64,000 bases of DNA from Hepsetus odoe (GCA_017165825.1 CM029370.1:18837190-18901189); one strand, 5' to 3'; shown: positions 36,755-49,030, counted from the first letter of the stretch. Notes: generated by a model from the letters alone, not told the origin. Translations and numbers: made by a program.

Positions 36755-37916
36755 TGCACCTGGTTCCCATGATTTACTGACACTCATGCAACCAAAATAA
36801 CTCCATTCTCACCCACCCGCCCACAAATGGCAACGCCATAGGTTGCTTTTATCATAAATAATACATCAAAAGTCTCGTAAATACGGGAGGTCAAACGCTT
36901 TTCTTTTTTTCCATTTGCGTCAGCGGCGAGAAGTTGTGGAGATGTTAAAGTAGCACAAAAAAGCCTGCTATCACTTAGCCAAGGAATATTTCTGGCCTGC
37001 TGGATTCAGCCCATGTGTGCACACGTTAGATGGGAGAAGAGTCAATAAGATCCTTTGTATGCTCGCTCCAAACGGCCACCCCCAGCTGTCCCAGTCAGTA
37101 AGGAGGCTCTCAGCTCTTCTGGCTGACCCTGGAGGCACGGAGTCATTTTAGAAGTTGAACTCCGGACCTAAAGCTTTATTGAGATTTTGGTTGCTTATTT
37201 TCATGATTTGTTTTTCTTTCTTTTTTGTTTTTTTCCTAAAAAATTTATAAGCAAACAACTCTCAGTGGTTTAAGTTGGCAGCATCATATTTGTTTAAATA
37301 AAATCCACTGCTGGCTTATTAAATCTCTTGGTGGATTTTCGCAGAGCCCCTGTTAAGGAAGATTCTGCAGTAAGCTAGACAGATAGTTAGGAGGGCTGTG
37401 CATCAATTATTTAGGGCAATGTAAGCCTCTATCAGCAAAGAGCATGGGTCTATTAGAAGCAAGCACACCACAATTAGCATTGCCTTCCAGCTTCATTTGT
37501 AGGACCTACATCATCTTCATCCCTCTTATGGCTCATTTTACTCAGCAGTTCTCATTCTTTAAAATATTGATCTTAACATTTATGGTGGAGAAGTGGCAGA
37601 AAAGTGTGTGTGTGTGTGTGTGTGTGCATGTGTGCATATGTGTGTATAAAGGTAGTAAGATATATTATAATTTAGACAGTTTTTTTTTTATATTAAGTAA
37701 AACTCTGTGGAAAACACAACATGTTTATTGTCATTTTAAGCATATATCATTACCCACAATGTTCCAGGAATCAAAACCTTCTTGGCAGCACTTAATAATA
37801 ATCTGAACTAATTCTGACAGCCTTATCTATGTTAACTAGTTCAGACATATTTTGTTTTCATTGTTTTACTATGTAATGGCATGCTGTTCAATGTATAATT
37901 TATAATTAATAAAAAA

Positions 37917-37933
37917 AAAATAAAAATAAATAA

Positions 37934-37994
<61 letters not shown>

Positions 37995-38010
37995 TGTGTG
38001 TGTGTGTGTT
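37917..38010. repeat. Compound AAAT/TA/TATG/TG repeat before six4 exon 2
   Basis: Successive AAAT, TA, TATG and TG repeats end about 40 bp upstream of the exon 2 acceptor, with the TG part closest. UG-rich RNA near a 3' splice site can bind CELF proteins or TDP-43, so the length may affect splicing; this is inference. Confidence 0.95.
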
Positions 38011-38051
38011 TAAATAGAAAAAAATTAAAGGCTTTTTGCTGTGTCTTGCAG

Positions 38052-38671
38052 TGAATCGGATGGAAATCACAGCACAGAGGATGAGTCGAGTAAGGGTCAA
38101 GAGGACCTGTCTCCTCGTCCCCTCTCCAGTGGTTCCACTGGCTCAACCACCCATGGGTCTAGCCCTGCTGTAGTCTATTCTGATGGTGCCACTACTGTCA
38201 TCCAGCAGATTGGGGACGTCAAAATGTCCCCACTCTCAGGCGGAATGGGCTTCAATGGTGACTTGGGAAGCACCAACTCTCACTATCTCAATGGTGGAGC
38301 CTATGTTCAGGGGCATGGCAACAACAGTGTCCTGAATGGACTTGCAACCACAGGTGGCCACTTCTTGACCTTTGATCCTCAAAGGGCCCCCCATGCACAA
38401 GAAAGGCTACTGGGTGGCTCTATGTCCTATGCCTCTTATTCATTGGAGGCTCCAGAAGGAAAGCTAGAGAGCTTGCAACCTTTGGTTCCCCATTCAGAAG
38501 ATGGAACAGCACCTTCAGTAGTCACCTTCGCTACCACCCCTTCTTCATCATCTTCTACCTCTGGAGCTCCTCACCTAAGCAGCTATAGCATGGTCAACCT
38601 CTCTGGGGTCGAGAACAACCTGGGTCTTCCTCCTTTATTGCTACCGCCATCATCTACAGCACCCTCTCATG
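38052..38671 (+). CDS. six4: six4, coding exon 2 (serine/threonine/glycine-rich transactivation region)
   Basis: The acceptor TGTCTTGCAG|T completes the split serine codon 224 left by exon 1 (AG + T), giving QSKSESDGNHSTEDESSK across the junction, as in vertebrate SIX4. The exon encodes residues 225-430, low-complexity Ser/Thr/Gly/Pro sequence with SIX4-like pieces (TEDESSKGQEDLSPRPLSSG, VIQQIGDVKMSPLSGG, SVVTFAT). The SIX4 C-terminal half acts in transcriptional activation. The donor CATG|GTAGGA is used in phase 1: reading through would give only nine further codons before a stop at 38698. The region is shorter than in mammals, which accounts for most of the length difference. Confidence 0.95.
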
Positions 38672-40583
38672 GTAGGAGAATAGCATTTTCATGTAGATGA
38701 GTAACCACAGGATAGACAGTAACAAAATGTGGACATATAAAATCCATGTGTTGACAAGGATATTAGCTTAATGTTTTTATAATGCCCGGCTCAATGATAC
38801 TTACTAAGTTTGAAAAAATAAATAAGTTATCAATAAATAATCCACATTAACGAGGCTTCCAGGAACATATGAATGCTAGAACCAGGCTTGTTCAATTAGG
38901 ACTGAAGCTCTGCTAAAGCAGTAGGTCCCCAAGAGAAAAATTGGCCACCCTTGATATAATGCATCTATTCGATAGTGGAAGCATATGACCAAAAAATCAA
39001 TTCAGACATTAAGGTTTTTTGCTTCTTCTCTCTTGTGTATGCACAGAAGTTGGCATTGACTGCACACCAGACTCCAGCTAATTGCTTCGTTGCTTTGGAG
39101 TATATTACTACAGAATATTTCATGGTGTTTGACTTTCCAAAACTAGCCACAATGCTTTGTTCTATACAAAAGGCAGTAGTTCAAAGTTTTGTGAGAGAAG
39201 ATTGGTCAGGAATAGAAGAAATGTACTGTGGGTAAAGAGGCAAGGGGGACGTGGTTGGGTCAAGCTTACAATGACTTCAGGATTGTACCAAATAACAGGC
39301 CTCAATGACATTATCCCCACCTCCTCTCCATGGCCCTAACCACGCACTAATGGTTCTTTCCATGAATATTTTATAGCCACATCAATAACAGCAAGGCTGG
39401 CTGGGTGCTGCTGCTCTCTCCATACAACCCCTCATCTTTTTCATCCCTTAATATGCAGTTTACGAGCCACATAAAAACAAACCCACCCCTGGCTGAACTT
39501 TTGATTTAGGAGGAAAAACAGTTGAGTCCAAACAGTCCATCAAAAAAAAAGTATGATTTTACAATTTTTAGCCAAAACCTTCTTTCCCTCTGCTTATAAT
39601 TTCAAAAGCAATCCAATAAAATATGTATCCATAAAATATGCTGGGTTTGATGTCCTGTGCTGTAGAATTATAATGAAACAAAAGCCTTTCCATTCATTGG
39701 TGCGACTGTCAGTGAAGTAAAAGGTTCTAGATTCTGTTCTAAAAAAGGCAGAAGACAGCAATATAGTGCATTGCTCTTTTATATATGCTCAGCACGGATT
39801 TGTGCATTGCTAGGAAAGGTCAAGACAGGTTTGTCCATGAGTTATATACCATATCTTTTCTTATAAGTATTGACTAGAGTTATACAGGAAGCTTGCAGAA
39901 AAATGTGGTTCTACCTCCAGTAAGTGAGTTTGAGATGGCAAGGAGAAGAGGGCTGGGGTAGCATGATTATTTATCAGACATTCAGCAAGCCTAATGGAAG
40001 AAAAGGGGCTGGCCAAGGGCCAGAGCCTGTCACTCTGGGAGTTATGTGCCAAGAGCTGCATACTAGAGTTACGAGGAAATCACAGACTGCAACCACAAAC
40101 AGAAAATGAAAAAGGTGTTTCATTTTATATTTCACAAGACAAATACTTGGAAAAATGTAGAAGCAGCGAAAAAAGAGATATAGAAATAATGAGAGTCTGA
40201 GAAAAGTGGAAAGGACAGCAAAGTTGGAGAAAAGAGACAGGTTGGAGGAAAACATAAAAAATCATGATACACCTGTAGGAAGTCAGTAGAAACACAGAAC
40301 AGTGCAAAATGTTAATTGTTTTTCTCCTTTCCACATTGACTCCACTTATCTTCTCTGGTGCCAGAAGTTGTGGGGAACCATGAGACAGACTACTTCTGCC
40401 AGGTTTTGAAGAAGCCCTTTAGAATGAACTGAGAAAGCGTTTAAAAGGGTGGGCAACGAGGCCAAGTCGGGGTGTGGGTATGTGTAGAGTTAGCTCTGTG
40501 GTCAGCATGACGAGACAGGGCGGAGTGGTTGCTCAGTTCACTGACCTTTTCTCCATCCATTCCTCCCCTCCTCCCCCCCATAG
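38672..40583 (+). other. six4: six4 intron 2
   Basis: This 1912-bp intron begins GTAGGA and ends CCCCCCATAG after a pyrimidine-rich tract. No repeat or gene is recognised within it; short open frames on both strands are without support. Confidence 0.9.
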
Positions 40584-41068
40584 GATCTACTCCTCTGGAC
40601 GGTGTGGTCAGCGACTCATCGCAACATTCGAGCCAGCCCCTACTTTATACGCTCAACCAGGTGGTTAAGCAAGAGCCACTGGACATTGGTGTGGGCTACA
40701 CATACCATTCTGGCATGCCCTTGGATCAAACTAGCAACCTTGGCTACACTGCATCTCTCTTTCTGTCCTCCAACCTCGGCCCCTCACCCGATAATGGTGG
40801 CCCCCTTGCTCCTTCAGCCACGGTAGCTGTTACCTCTGTCTTGTCTAATACAGATGGTCACTCCACTCTGACTCATTCTGGCCGTGGCCTTCAGGAGGCC
40901 AGGAGCAATCTGCCCTCAGACTACACAACCCAAGATGCTCAGCTGCCGCTGTCCAACAACCTGGATTCCCCTGCTGGGCCTGGAGAAATTTGTGGGGATC
41001 TGGACATGGAAGGCAAAGAACTGGCCAAGTTGCAGACTGTGCAGATGGACACGGACAGTGATCTCTGA
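40584..41068 (+). CDS. six4: six4, coding exon 3 (C-terminus)
   Basis: The exon starts after ATAG and completes glycine codon 431 (G + GA), giving SHGSTPLDGVVS. It encodes residues 432-591 and the TGA stop. VVKQEPLD near residues 463-470 resembles a sumoylation-type psiKxE motif. The C-terminus, ending ELAKLQTVQMDTDSDL, matches the conserved tail of vertebrate SIX4, which confirms the gene and shows that the reading frame is intact through all three exons (1776 coding bases in total). The total of 591 aa is within what I would expect for fish and below the roughly 780 aa of human SIX4. Confidence 0.95.
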
Positions 41069-42041
41069 CCCAGTGTGCACATAATCACTAGAGCTGTATT
41101 TCTGCAAAGTGTTTGGTTGGTTTTCTTGCAACCCACTGTGGACTATTTAAGAAGTCTCCTATGCACACAGTCTCAAATTGAAATATTTTGTTGTTTCCCG
41201 GATAATGTACGAAAGTGGGTGAAATCCATGAGCAGTGCCTTTTTTGACCCCAAAAATGTAGCCCAAGTTATCCCGACTTGCACTCGGAGTGGCTGCAGAA
41301 TGTACTTGTTGATGCACTGACCTTATGAAGATTATGTCTCAGCACTGTCATTTCTCTCTTACAGTAAGGGAGACTTAAGTCAGGAGAGATAGAGAGAGAG
41401 AGAGAGAGAGAGGGTGGGGGGTAGTGAGTACAAAGAAATTAAATACAGAGTGAAAGAGACTTGTGAAGAACTGAAAAAATACTGATTTGTTGAGTCTTGC
41501 AAACGTCTCTGCACAATCATTGCAACTTTCTACCGATTCTTTTATTTTCCTCTTCTATATTTTATCAAAGCACAGATGTTTAATTTTTGTTGTTGTTGAT
41601 ATTGTTTGGTCTTTTGTATTTAATTTTGAGAGTGAAATAGCAATGTGAACAATATTTTGTCATGTTTTGCTTTTTAAATTTCAGTTCAGCAATGACTTTT
41701 TCGATTTAAACACACTTGGCAACATTGTGTCCTTCTTGAGATGCATTCTCTGCACAACAGGTCTCATGTGCCTTCCTTAAAGAAATGCAACAAGGAAATG
41801 GTTTAAGGAAAATAAGTGTAAGATAAATATGCTTAAATTTTACAGTCTTCCTCAGCCTTAGTTTGCCCATGTGCAAAAAAAGTGCATTCAGTGATCCTAC
41901 AGTGAGCGTTAAGCATAAGTATGAATTACAGGCATAGCTATCAAACTGTAATTCTGCACATGCTGGTGTTTATAGTACCTAAAACCCTTGCATTTATAAA
42001 TTAAACAAACTTATTTTTCTAAACCATTCACCTCTATTAAA
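41069..42041 (+). other. six4: Probable six4 3' UTR
   Basis: The sequence after the stop is AT-rich with a (GA)n tract (41388-41412). No AATAAA is present in the first kilobase; the variant signal ATTAAA occurs at 41438-41443, 42000-42005 and 42036-42041. The true transcript end is not determined. Confidence 0.4.
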
Positions 42042-43549
42042 TCTTTATATTTATACATGCATAATGAATGGTGAATGGATTTTCTGTCACTGACACCAGT
42101 GTTTCACATTAGCCTTCTGAGCTTGACAATTGAATAACTGAAGAAAATGACATCACCTGGAATGAATCACACATTACTGGGAGCAGTAGGTAAGTTGGGT
42201 CTGTGTTATGAACCAATGGCGTGACATCAGTACTGAGGAAATCCAAAACTGTCTCCATTTAACAAGATTAGGCTACGACTTGGGCCTCCAGGACAGCTGG
42301 CTGTGATCCTCAGACATTACTAATGCATGAATGTATGCATATGCAGCATGATGGAGATCAAGCTCATGTTCTCACTATGGGTGTCCTCTGTGATCATTTG
42401 CCAGTGCCTGGCAGATGCATACCACAGTTCAGTCTTAATGTGTCATATGGTACCTGTCATAGCAAAAAGAGAGGGTCATCCAAAAAGGCAAAGTAGATAC
42501 GGAAAAAGGTTATATATCCTTATCGGATTTACCCAATGCCTCCTGCACATGACTCAACAGGAACAGACATCTTGTTTAGTTGTTGCCTGTTATTCAGTAG
42601 TTTACAAAAAGGGAAAGAGTGTGAAGGATGGATTGCAGGTTGAGATAAAAATCGTACATATTATCAAGTAGGAACAGCTTTACAACATCAAAGTTAGTTC
42701 TGCTTGCACAGCCACATGCATCTACATGTAAGAGAACATTCCATGAGGGATGTTAAGTTGAATTGGTTGAAAAAGTTTAAATCAAGATACAGATGGGGAG
42801 GAATTCATTTTGTAAAGGAATAGGCTTAAGTTGGTGCCCGATCGTGGGAACATGCTCTTCTTGAGACACCAGGCCAAGTGTGTGTAAGCTAATTGAATGG
42901 CACCCAGGTAAGACTGGCTCCGGCACACAAAGGGGGGGGAAAAATTCACAGGTAAAGAATCTATTGTTACCTGTGCAAAGGTGACCCTGTCGCCTAGGGC
43001 AGCAGATTAGCTGATTGCTAGGTATCGAATGGCACCTCCTGGAATATTGAAGAGTAAGAAAGCACTTTTGTTTGGGGCTTTTGAGCTAAGAACCAGTGGC
43101 CACAAGCAAAAGGACATGTGTGTTTCGTGTCCCCTATTTCCCTTGGGCTGACTGTGTGTCAGCCAGTGTGTGTAAGGCGGAGGTATCTTGTTGCATTGCT
43201 GTATTGTTGTAAGATATGGATGTCACAGCCTCTCTGCACACTCTGAATGAGGTGGCTTTTCGTGAACCCCTTTGAGAGCTTATTATCTCCTACGACATAA
43301 ATACAGCACAGAGGGAGGAACAAACCTTTGCAGTCCAATCTTTAGTTTCACAGTAAGTATGAGGAAATTAAAGGGAAACAACCATCAGAACTCAAATATG
43401 GAAGGATTGTATCAAAATTGGCTACTCATTGGCTTAAAATGGACAGTAAAAAAAAAAAAAAAGAGCACTCCTAGCACACTGTTATCAGCTAGTCCTTGTT
43501 TAAGTTTTCAAATTTGGTGGCAAAGTACATAAATGCTGGCTGTGGCAAG

Positions 43550-43760
43550 CTGTAAAAAAGAGAGATCCCTGCAGAAGTGGGCTTATTAAAGAAGCTGACC
43601 CTTGACTTTTGCAGGCGTTTTCAAAGTGTGACATTTAGTACACCGCCGCAGCCTGTGAGGCGCGGGTAACCTGAGCTGGAGCCCAGCGTGCCCCAGCCCT
43701 ACACACTGTGCTAATGTGAGGTCAGAGGCCAACTGGGTCTGTATGACTCACAGGCCCACC
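43550..43760. promoter_or_regulatory. Candidate enhancer with MEF3-like site
   Basis: The block is unique and GC-richer than its surroundings. It contains TCAGGTTAC (minus strand, 43666-43674), one mismatch from the MEF3/Six-binding consensus TCAGGTTTC, which would allow Six-protein autoregulation. The call is from composition and motif only. Confidence 0.25.
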
Positions 43761-43895
43761 ACTTCATACACACACACACACTGGCAAAAGATGTGTAGCT
43801 ACATATTTACTGTCTGCCTACCATAACAGTATCTGTCAATAAGAAAAAGAGGCCAAACTTTGAGGACAACACAATTGCAGGGCCCTAAAAAGAAG

Positions 43896-43896
43896 G

Positions 43897-43929
<33 letters not shown>

Positions 43930-43930
43930 C
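43896..43930. repeat. (GT)n(AT)n microsatellite
   Basis: A short GT run is followed by an AT run. Confidence 0.95.
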
Positions 43931-44077
43931 GCACATATTTATTTATATATACATTTCTTTTCTCATTTAAATAAATCATTAAGAGCCCTTGAAAATCTGT
44001 CTGTCAGCAAATCAATGGTAAAGTGCTGTGAGGGTAGGTAATGGATACCAGACAGACTTTTACAGATACATACAGTC

Positions 44078-44090
44078 TCTCTCTCTATCT

Positions 44091-44148
<58 letters not shown>
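44078..44148. repeat. (TC)n microsatellite
   Basis: A TC tract with a few ATC and CCC interruptions at its left end; the apparent poly-RE frame on the minus strand is an artefact. Confidence 0.95.
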
Positions 44149-44149
<1 letters not shown>

Positions 44150-45405
44150 AGGCACACATCCACTGTCTGGAATACTATGAGGTGAAAGTCTTCTCGTATT
44201 TGATGACAGTCGATACTTCCAAAACCACAGTTATTTTAGAAATGTATCCAAAGAAAAAAAAAGGAAAAAGAAAAAAAGAAACAGACAGAAATATGTACAG
44301 CCATTACTGAAGAGGAACTACATTTTTTGACAAAGGACAATAGCTTTGTGCAGGCCAACTCAAAGATGAGTTCCTCCAGGCCAGCAGAGGTCAGTGTAAC
44401 TCAGAAACTCAGAAACAAGGCTGGGGAAATGTATTTATTTATTCATTTTAAGTTCAATTCTATTCTGAATGTATTCCACTTCTTCATGTAATTTCTGGAC
44501 AGAAAAAGAAATAAAAATAATAATTGAAGTGGCTGGCCAAAAAAATTATTTTTAGTAAATATAGAATAATAATGGATATTAAACATCCCACACTTTAGTC
44601 AGCTTTTTAAATAGCTTTTAACATATTATGTGTGATCTGTAAATTAAATAATTATTGGTTTAATTTGCATAAGTTGCAGTCCAGTCACCCCTCATAATTC
44701 CTTTGAAGGAATTACCATTTTTATTGAAAGAGGCCCAATAAATATTTGGATAGTCATTTATATTTAATGTATTACCTCAGTATGTGATGAATGCATTTTA
44801 AATGACAATTAAAGATTATTTTTGTTTTGTTTCCAGTTAATGACTGCTGCATACAACCACAGAGGGGGTGATCACAGTGTGAATACAGATAACGACCAAA
44901 CGAAGCAAAAGAAACCAAAAAACAACAAACATAACAAACTTGCTGGAACTCAGTCAAACAACAAACAAAAACAATTAGACTATTTATTGTTATTTATGTA
45001 CTCGTATTGAGTTTTTAGAGGCGCTGTAGTGCAATGTCAATTCAATGATCAGGCTGCGGGCAAGATGACAGTCAAGTAACTAATCCATGCCAATTTAATT
45101 TTCATTGAAATTAGTATATCGTTTAAAACGCTGCAAAATGTGTATGTATTTTGACTTTAAAATGGCAGATACTAATGAAGGAGCAAATCGACAAGAAAAA
45201 CAAATGCAAAAATGTTACGAATGTTTTGATTCTGCAAATCTACGAAACCTTTTTATTATTTTTATTTATTTAAACATACAGTTATTTAAATATATACATT
45301 TAATGGAATGCCGCAGTCTTTAATAACTGCACCAAAACCTTGCGCAGGCTGTAAAAACACTGAATTCAAAGTATTTTGATAATGTAGTTAGATAGAAAGA
45401 CACAC

Positions 45406-45458
45406 AGACAGACAGACGGACGGACGGATGGATGGATGGATGGATGGATGGATGGATG

Positions 45459-45526
<68 letters not shown>

Positions 45527-45530
45527 CAAA
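45406..45530. repeat. (GGAC)n(GGAT)n(AGAT)n tetranucleotide repeat
   Basis: Three related tetranucleotides follow one another: short CAGA/CGGA, then GGAT, then a long AGAT run. Confidence 0.97.
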
Positions 45531-45999
45531 GATTCATACATAGATACATAAATACATAGATAGTAGTTACTTTCTGAAAAGACCTTTGCTTCGAATTAGT
45601 AAGAATTTGAATTACTTATATATATTCTAAACAAAGTAATTCTGAATCTAAACAAAGGCCTTTTCAGCAGGATGTTATTTCAGGTCGATGGGGTGCTTCT
45701 CATGTTGCCCTTAATGAAGTTATGTGAATTGCTGGTTGTGCATTGGTGTGGAAGGCATGGGAATCGGTGACTACTGCCCACTTACACAGCAATAACTCAC
45801 TTCTCCGACACAAGCCTGTCTGTGCAACAGGCCGTTGATATTAGACATCTCCATCCTAAGCAAACACATTCACCGAGGGCCATAAAAATATCCGAATAAA
45901 CATGTAGTTTGAACACAGTATATAAGAATCCATCGCCACTGAAACTATGAACAGATTTGCAGCAGTGGTTCTAATGCGGATGGTTGTGTGTTTTTGCCC

Positions 46000-46270
46000 A
46001 GAGAGCTTTATGGTGTGTCGGCCATCGATATGTGGCATTGTGGTCGCCAGGCCTCGCCTTGGGGCCATAAAAGAGCACATCTTGAAATGATCAAGGTCTG
46101 AGAACGGGCAGGGCCTTTAAGGAGGCGCGCCTCAGTGTGGTGGAGACATTAAGACAAGCAGAGCCGTCAATCACACACCCGCGTGCTGAGGGATTCCTGA
46201 CGCGCGAGCCTGTCTGTCTTAAAGACCAATAAAGCCTACAGTTCCCCATCACACATGGAAAAAAACATAG
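46000..46270. promoter_or_regulatory. Candidate conserved element upstream of six1
   Basis: This is a compact, unique, CpG-containing block about 4 kb upstream of six1, with no open frame continuing across it. The contrast with the AT-rich microsatellite sequence on both sides is strong. A conserved enhancer is inferred only from this. Confidence 0.3.
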
Positions 46271-46679
46271 ACCAATAGGCATGCCCAGACTATTACTAAA
46301 CACGTGCATTTGATCTCAATACTATGAGTGTTTATGTCAGAGCACCAGATGTAACTGTAGTTTAAAGCAAGTGATCAATGAATCATTTTTCCTGGAGAAA
46401 ATAAGTAAATACACTCCAGCTCTCTCTTTCTGCAGCCTATTAATGCAACTTGTTCAACCCATATGTTTTTTTCTAAAGTCAAAACATGTGGGGTAACACT
46501 TTACTGTATAGGGCAGTATTCATAAAACTTTAAAGCTCATGCAAAAGCATGTTATGATAACTAAAATATTCCTCAATAAATATGTATAATGGCATAAATA
46601 AGACGTTATTAATCTTATACATTAATGTCACTGAATTATTCACTGAAGTATACATATAATTCAACGACTTGTTGACATT

Positions 46680-46780
46680 ATTATTTTTGTTGTTGTTGTT
46701 AATATTATTATTATTATTATTGTTATTATTATCACTACTACTACTACTACTAATAATAATAATAACAATAATAATAAGCT
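46680..46780. repeat. (TTG)n(TTA)n(CTA)n(ATA)n trinucleotide repeat
   Basis: An imperfect trinucleotide array; the Leu-rich and Asn-rich frames across it are artefacts. Confidence 0.95.
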
Positions 46781-46879
46781 TTTTTATGTTGTTATATTTC
46801 ATGTTTGGTCAAATTCTTTGGCAAGAGGATATATTCCTTTATATTCCTTAAGGTTTTTCTTTTGGACAGATGGGCCATC

Positions 46880-47480
46880 TTTCTGAAGTCCCTCTTCTCG
46901 CCCTCCCTTCTGGGACACTGGGCAAAAAGCAATTGTTTTCACAGGTGCCCGAATTGACCACTAAAACCAATGAACTCTTTTTAATTTATCTTGGTGACCC
47001 GGAGCCTATCTAAATTGATAGGAGAAGCCAGACTTCAGTGCGGGACGGAGGGGCTGTGCTGAGCCCCTCGTCGACTTTCTGGTTGTCCTGAAAATGGACG
47101 CCGCGTCTCAAATTAAATTATAAAGAGGTGCTCCATTCCGGGTGAGTGATTGTGAGCTTTGCGTCGCCCTGGTGTCAAGTTGCAGATTTCGGCGCAGATA
47201 AAGAAATGCGATCTATTCCTTAAAACAGCGTCTGGGCAGCAAAGAGCTCGCCGAACACAGAACTCATTTACTAATGCACTGGTTTTAGATTACACTGTAC
47301 AGAGAAAAGGGGAGAGGAAGAAAGGGCGAGAGGGGGAGAAATACTTTTTTCCTGTGTGGCAAACGAAAACAAATTACTCCATCGACGTGGAGGCTGTTGG
47401 GTTGTTAAACTGTGCATCTAAACCCTTTATCAAAGGCAAAGATGAAGTACCGGTGGAAGTGCATGGGGAAAACTCCTTAA
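46880..47480. promoter_or_regulatory. Candidate conserved element upstream of six1
   Basis: This 600-bp block of unique, GC-balanced sequence lies about 3 kb upstream of the six1 start. It has an open frame of 110 codons (47159-47491), but that frame starts without an ATG and shows no domain, so I treat the block as non-coding. Confidence 0.3.
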
Positions 47481-47750
47481 CCTCGTATTAGACTCGTGTC
47501 CCCTAATAACGGATGGGCCTATTTCTCTCTTTGGTATGTTGCAAATGAAGGGTAGCGTCACCTAGTCGATGTCTCATAATGTCAAGCATAGGGATGCACC
47601 ATAATACTGAAACCATGCTGATATTAGCAGCTATTTGCTTGGATAAATAATATCTGCATTAGATAGATGCTAATATTTGACCATTATTAAAACCCAATGT
47701 AAAAAGATATTTAGTGAAAGACTAGAATGTTTAGGTAAAACTGAAATATT

Positions 47751-47893
47751 TACATTTACATTTACGGCATTTAGCAGACGCTCTTATACAGAGTAACTTC
47801 CATGTCCTAATTACAGGGACAGTCCCCCTGGAACAATTTAGGGTTAGGGGTCTTGCTCAGAGACCCAATGGTGGTAGTGCCAGAGGTGGTATT
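47751..47893 (-). repeat. SINE body and tail without tRNA head
   Basis: The sequence matches the body and tail of the SINE at 13891-14062 (GGCATTTAGCAGACGCTCTTA, CCATGTCCTAATTACAGGGA, ACCCAATGGTGGTAGTGCC) but stops before the tRNA-like head. An insertion of about 25 bp near 47830-47855 is not in the other copy. Confidence 0.8.
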
Positions 47894-48029
47894 TTGGTAA
47901 AAAAAATTTTCAATTATTTTATTTTACATCATTTAAAGTTATCGTTTTCTAATACAGATAGATATAGTCCCAGTTTCACATATTCTCTTTGATGAAATTC
48001 TAAATTTCACCTGTGAAGACTGCATTTGT

Positions 48030-48072
48030 TGTAAATAAATAAATAAATAAACAAATAAATAAATAAATAGAA
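48030..48072. repeat. (AAAT)n microsatellite
   Basis: An AAAT array with one AAAC interruption. Confidence 0.9.
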
Positions 48073-48129
48073 ATAAATTGGGGGGGCATGCCATTATGGT
48101 GCTGAGAAAAGAGAAATCCATTTAAGCTT

Positions 48130-49030
48130 TTAACAAATATAGCCACTACAAGTGTTTGGAATATCCTGAAAAAGAAGGAAACCACTGGAGTACTGAGCAA
48201 TAGGTAACACATCTGACAGTGAAGTGAAACAACAACTATTGACAGACAAATTGTTCAACAGGAAGTGACACCATGAACAACCTCCACAGGGAATGGGAGG
48301 ATGTATGGATATTTCACAATTCACTGTTGGAAAAAGACTTTCAGAGTAGGAATATAGAAACCATGCCACCAGATGCAAAACTCATCAGTAGTAAAAATCT
48401 GGCTTTACAAAAAAATGTACAAAGATAGGTCTCAGAGTTTCTGGGCTACGTCTGAGACAAAGGTTAACTTCTGCCAAACTGATGGAAAAGCCCAAGTGTG
48501 GAGAAAGAAGGCTAATGTTAGAAAGAATATGCTAATGTTCTAAAATAAACAAGCTCATCTGTGAAGCATGGTGGAGATAGTGTGATAGTGTGGCTTAGGT
48601 TTGGAAGGGTTTTTTAGATGTTGAAACCCATGATGGTAGTAGCAGAGCGAATTCTGACCTATACAGAAATGTTTCTCAAACATTTGACATTTGACATCTG
48701 ACAATTTATGGAGAAATTAGGAACTTTGTGAGGAACTTTATCTCGCAGCAAGACAATGATTTAAAATTAAACTTACCTAAGGACTTCTTCAGGGGGAAAA
48801 AATGTAACATGTTGTTGACAGACCAAGTCAATAACTATATTTTAGCTCAACTGAACATGCATTTTCCAGAACACCCAACAAAGCTGGGGTTCAATGCCTG
48901 GAAAATCATAACCATTAAAGCAATGAACAACTTGGTGATGTAATTGGGTTGTAAGGTTGATGCAGTTATTGCAAGCAAGGGAGATACAACCAAATATTAA
49001 GCTTCATGTCATTTAGTTCACTTTCTTTTG
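48130..49030 (+). mobile_element. Decayed Tc1-like transposon (another lineage)
   Basis: On the + strand, degenerate transposase motifs follow in the right order: VKHGGDSVIVW at about 48562, NFISQQDNDLKL at about 48735 (the QQDND box with the second catalytic aspartate), and VDAVIASKGDTTKY before a stop at about 48999, the usual C-terminus of this family. Stops and frameshifts are frequent. Terminal repeats were not found, so the limits are approximate. Confidence 0.75.

Larger units (their letters stand above)
33696..38051 (+). other. six4: six4 intron 1
   Basis: This 4356-bp intron begins GTAAAA and ends TGTCTTGCAG. It contains a 27-bp minisatellite (33725-36104), a CpG-containing unique block (36180-36670), (GT)n and poly-C tracts, a unique stretch (36780-37450) that may be regulatory, and a compound TA/TATG/TG repeat ending about 40 bp before the acceptor. 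Open frames inside it are by-products of the repeats. Confidence 0.9.
42042..47750. promoter_or_regulatory. six4-six1 intergenic region with candidate enhancers
   Basis: No gene is recognised. Blocks that stand out as unique, GC-richer sequence are 42830-43060, 43550-43760, 46000-46270 and 46880-47480. In mammals, enhancers controlling Six1 in placodes and other tissues lie in the Six4-Six1 interval, so these are the best places to look for their fish counterparts. Microsatellites between them are entered separately. A stretch at 47580-47700 beginning AGGGATGCACC resembles a hAT-type MITE end but could not be closed. Confidence 0.4.

Noticed and set aside
47159..47491. 110-codon + strand frame upstream of six1
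   Set aside because: It lacks an ATG start and any recognisable domain; the composition fits a regulatory block better.
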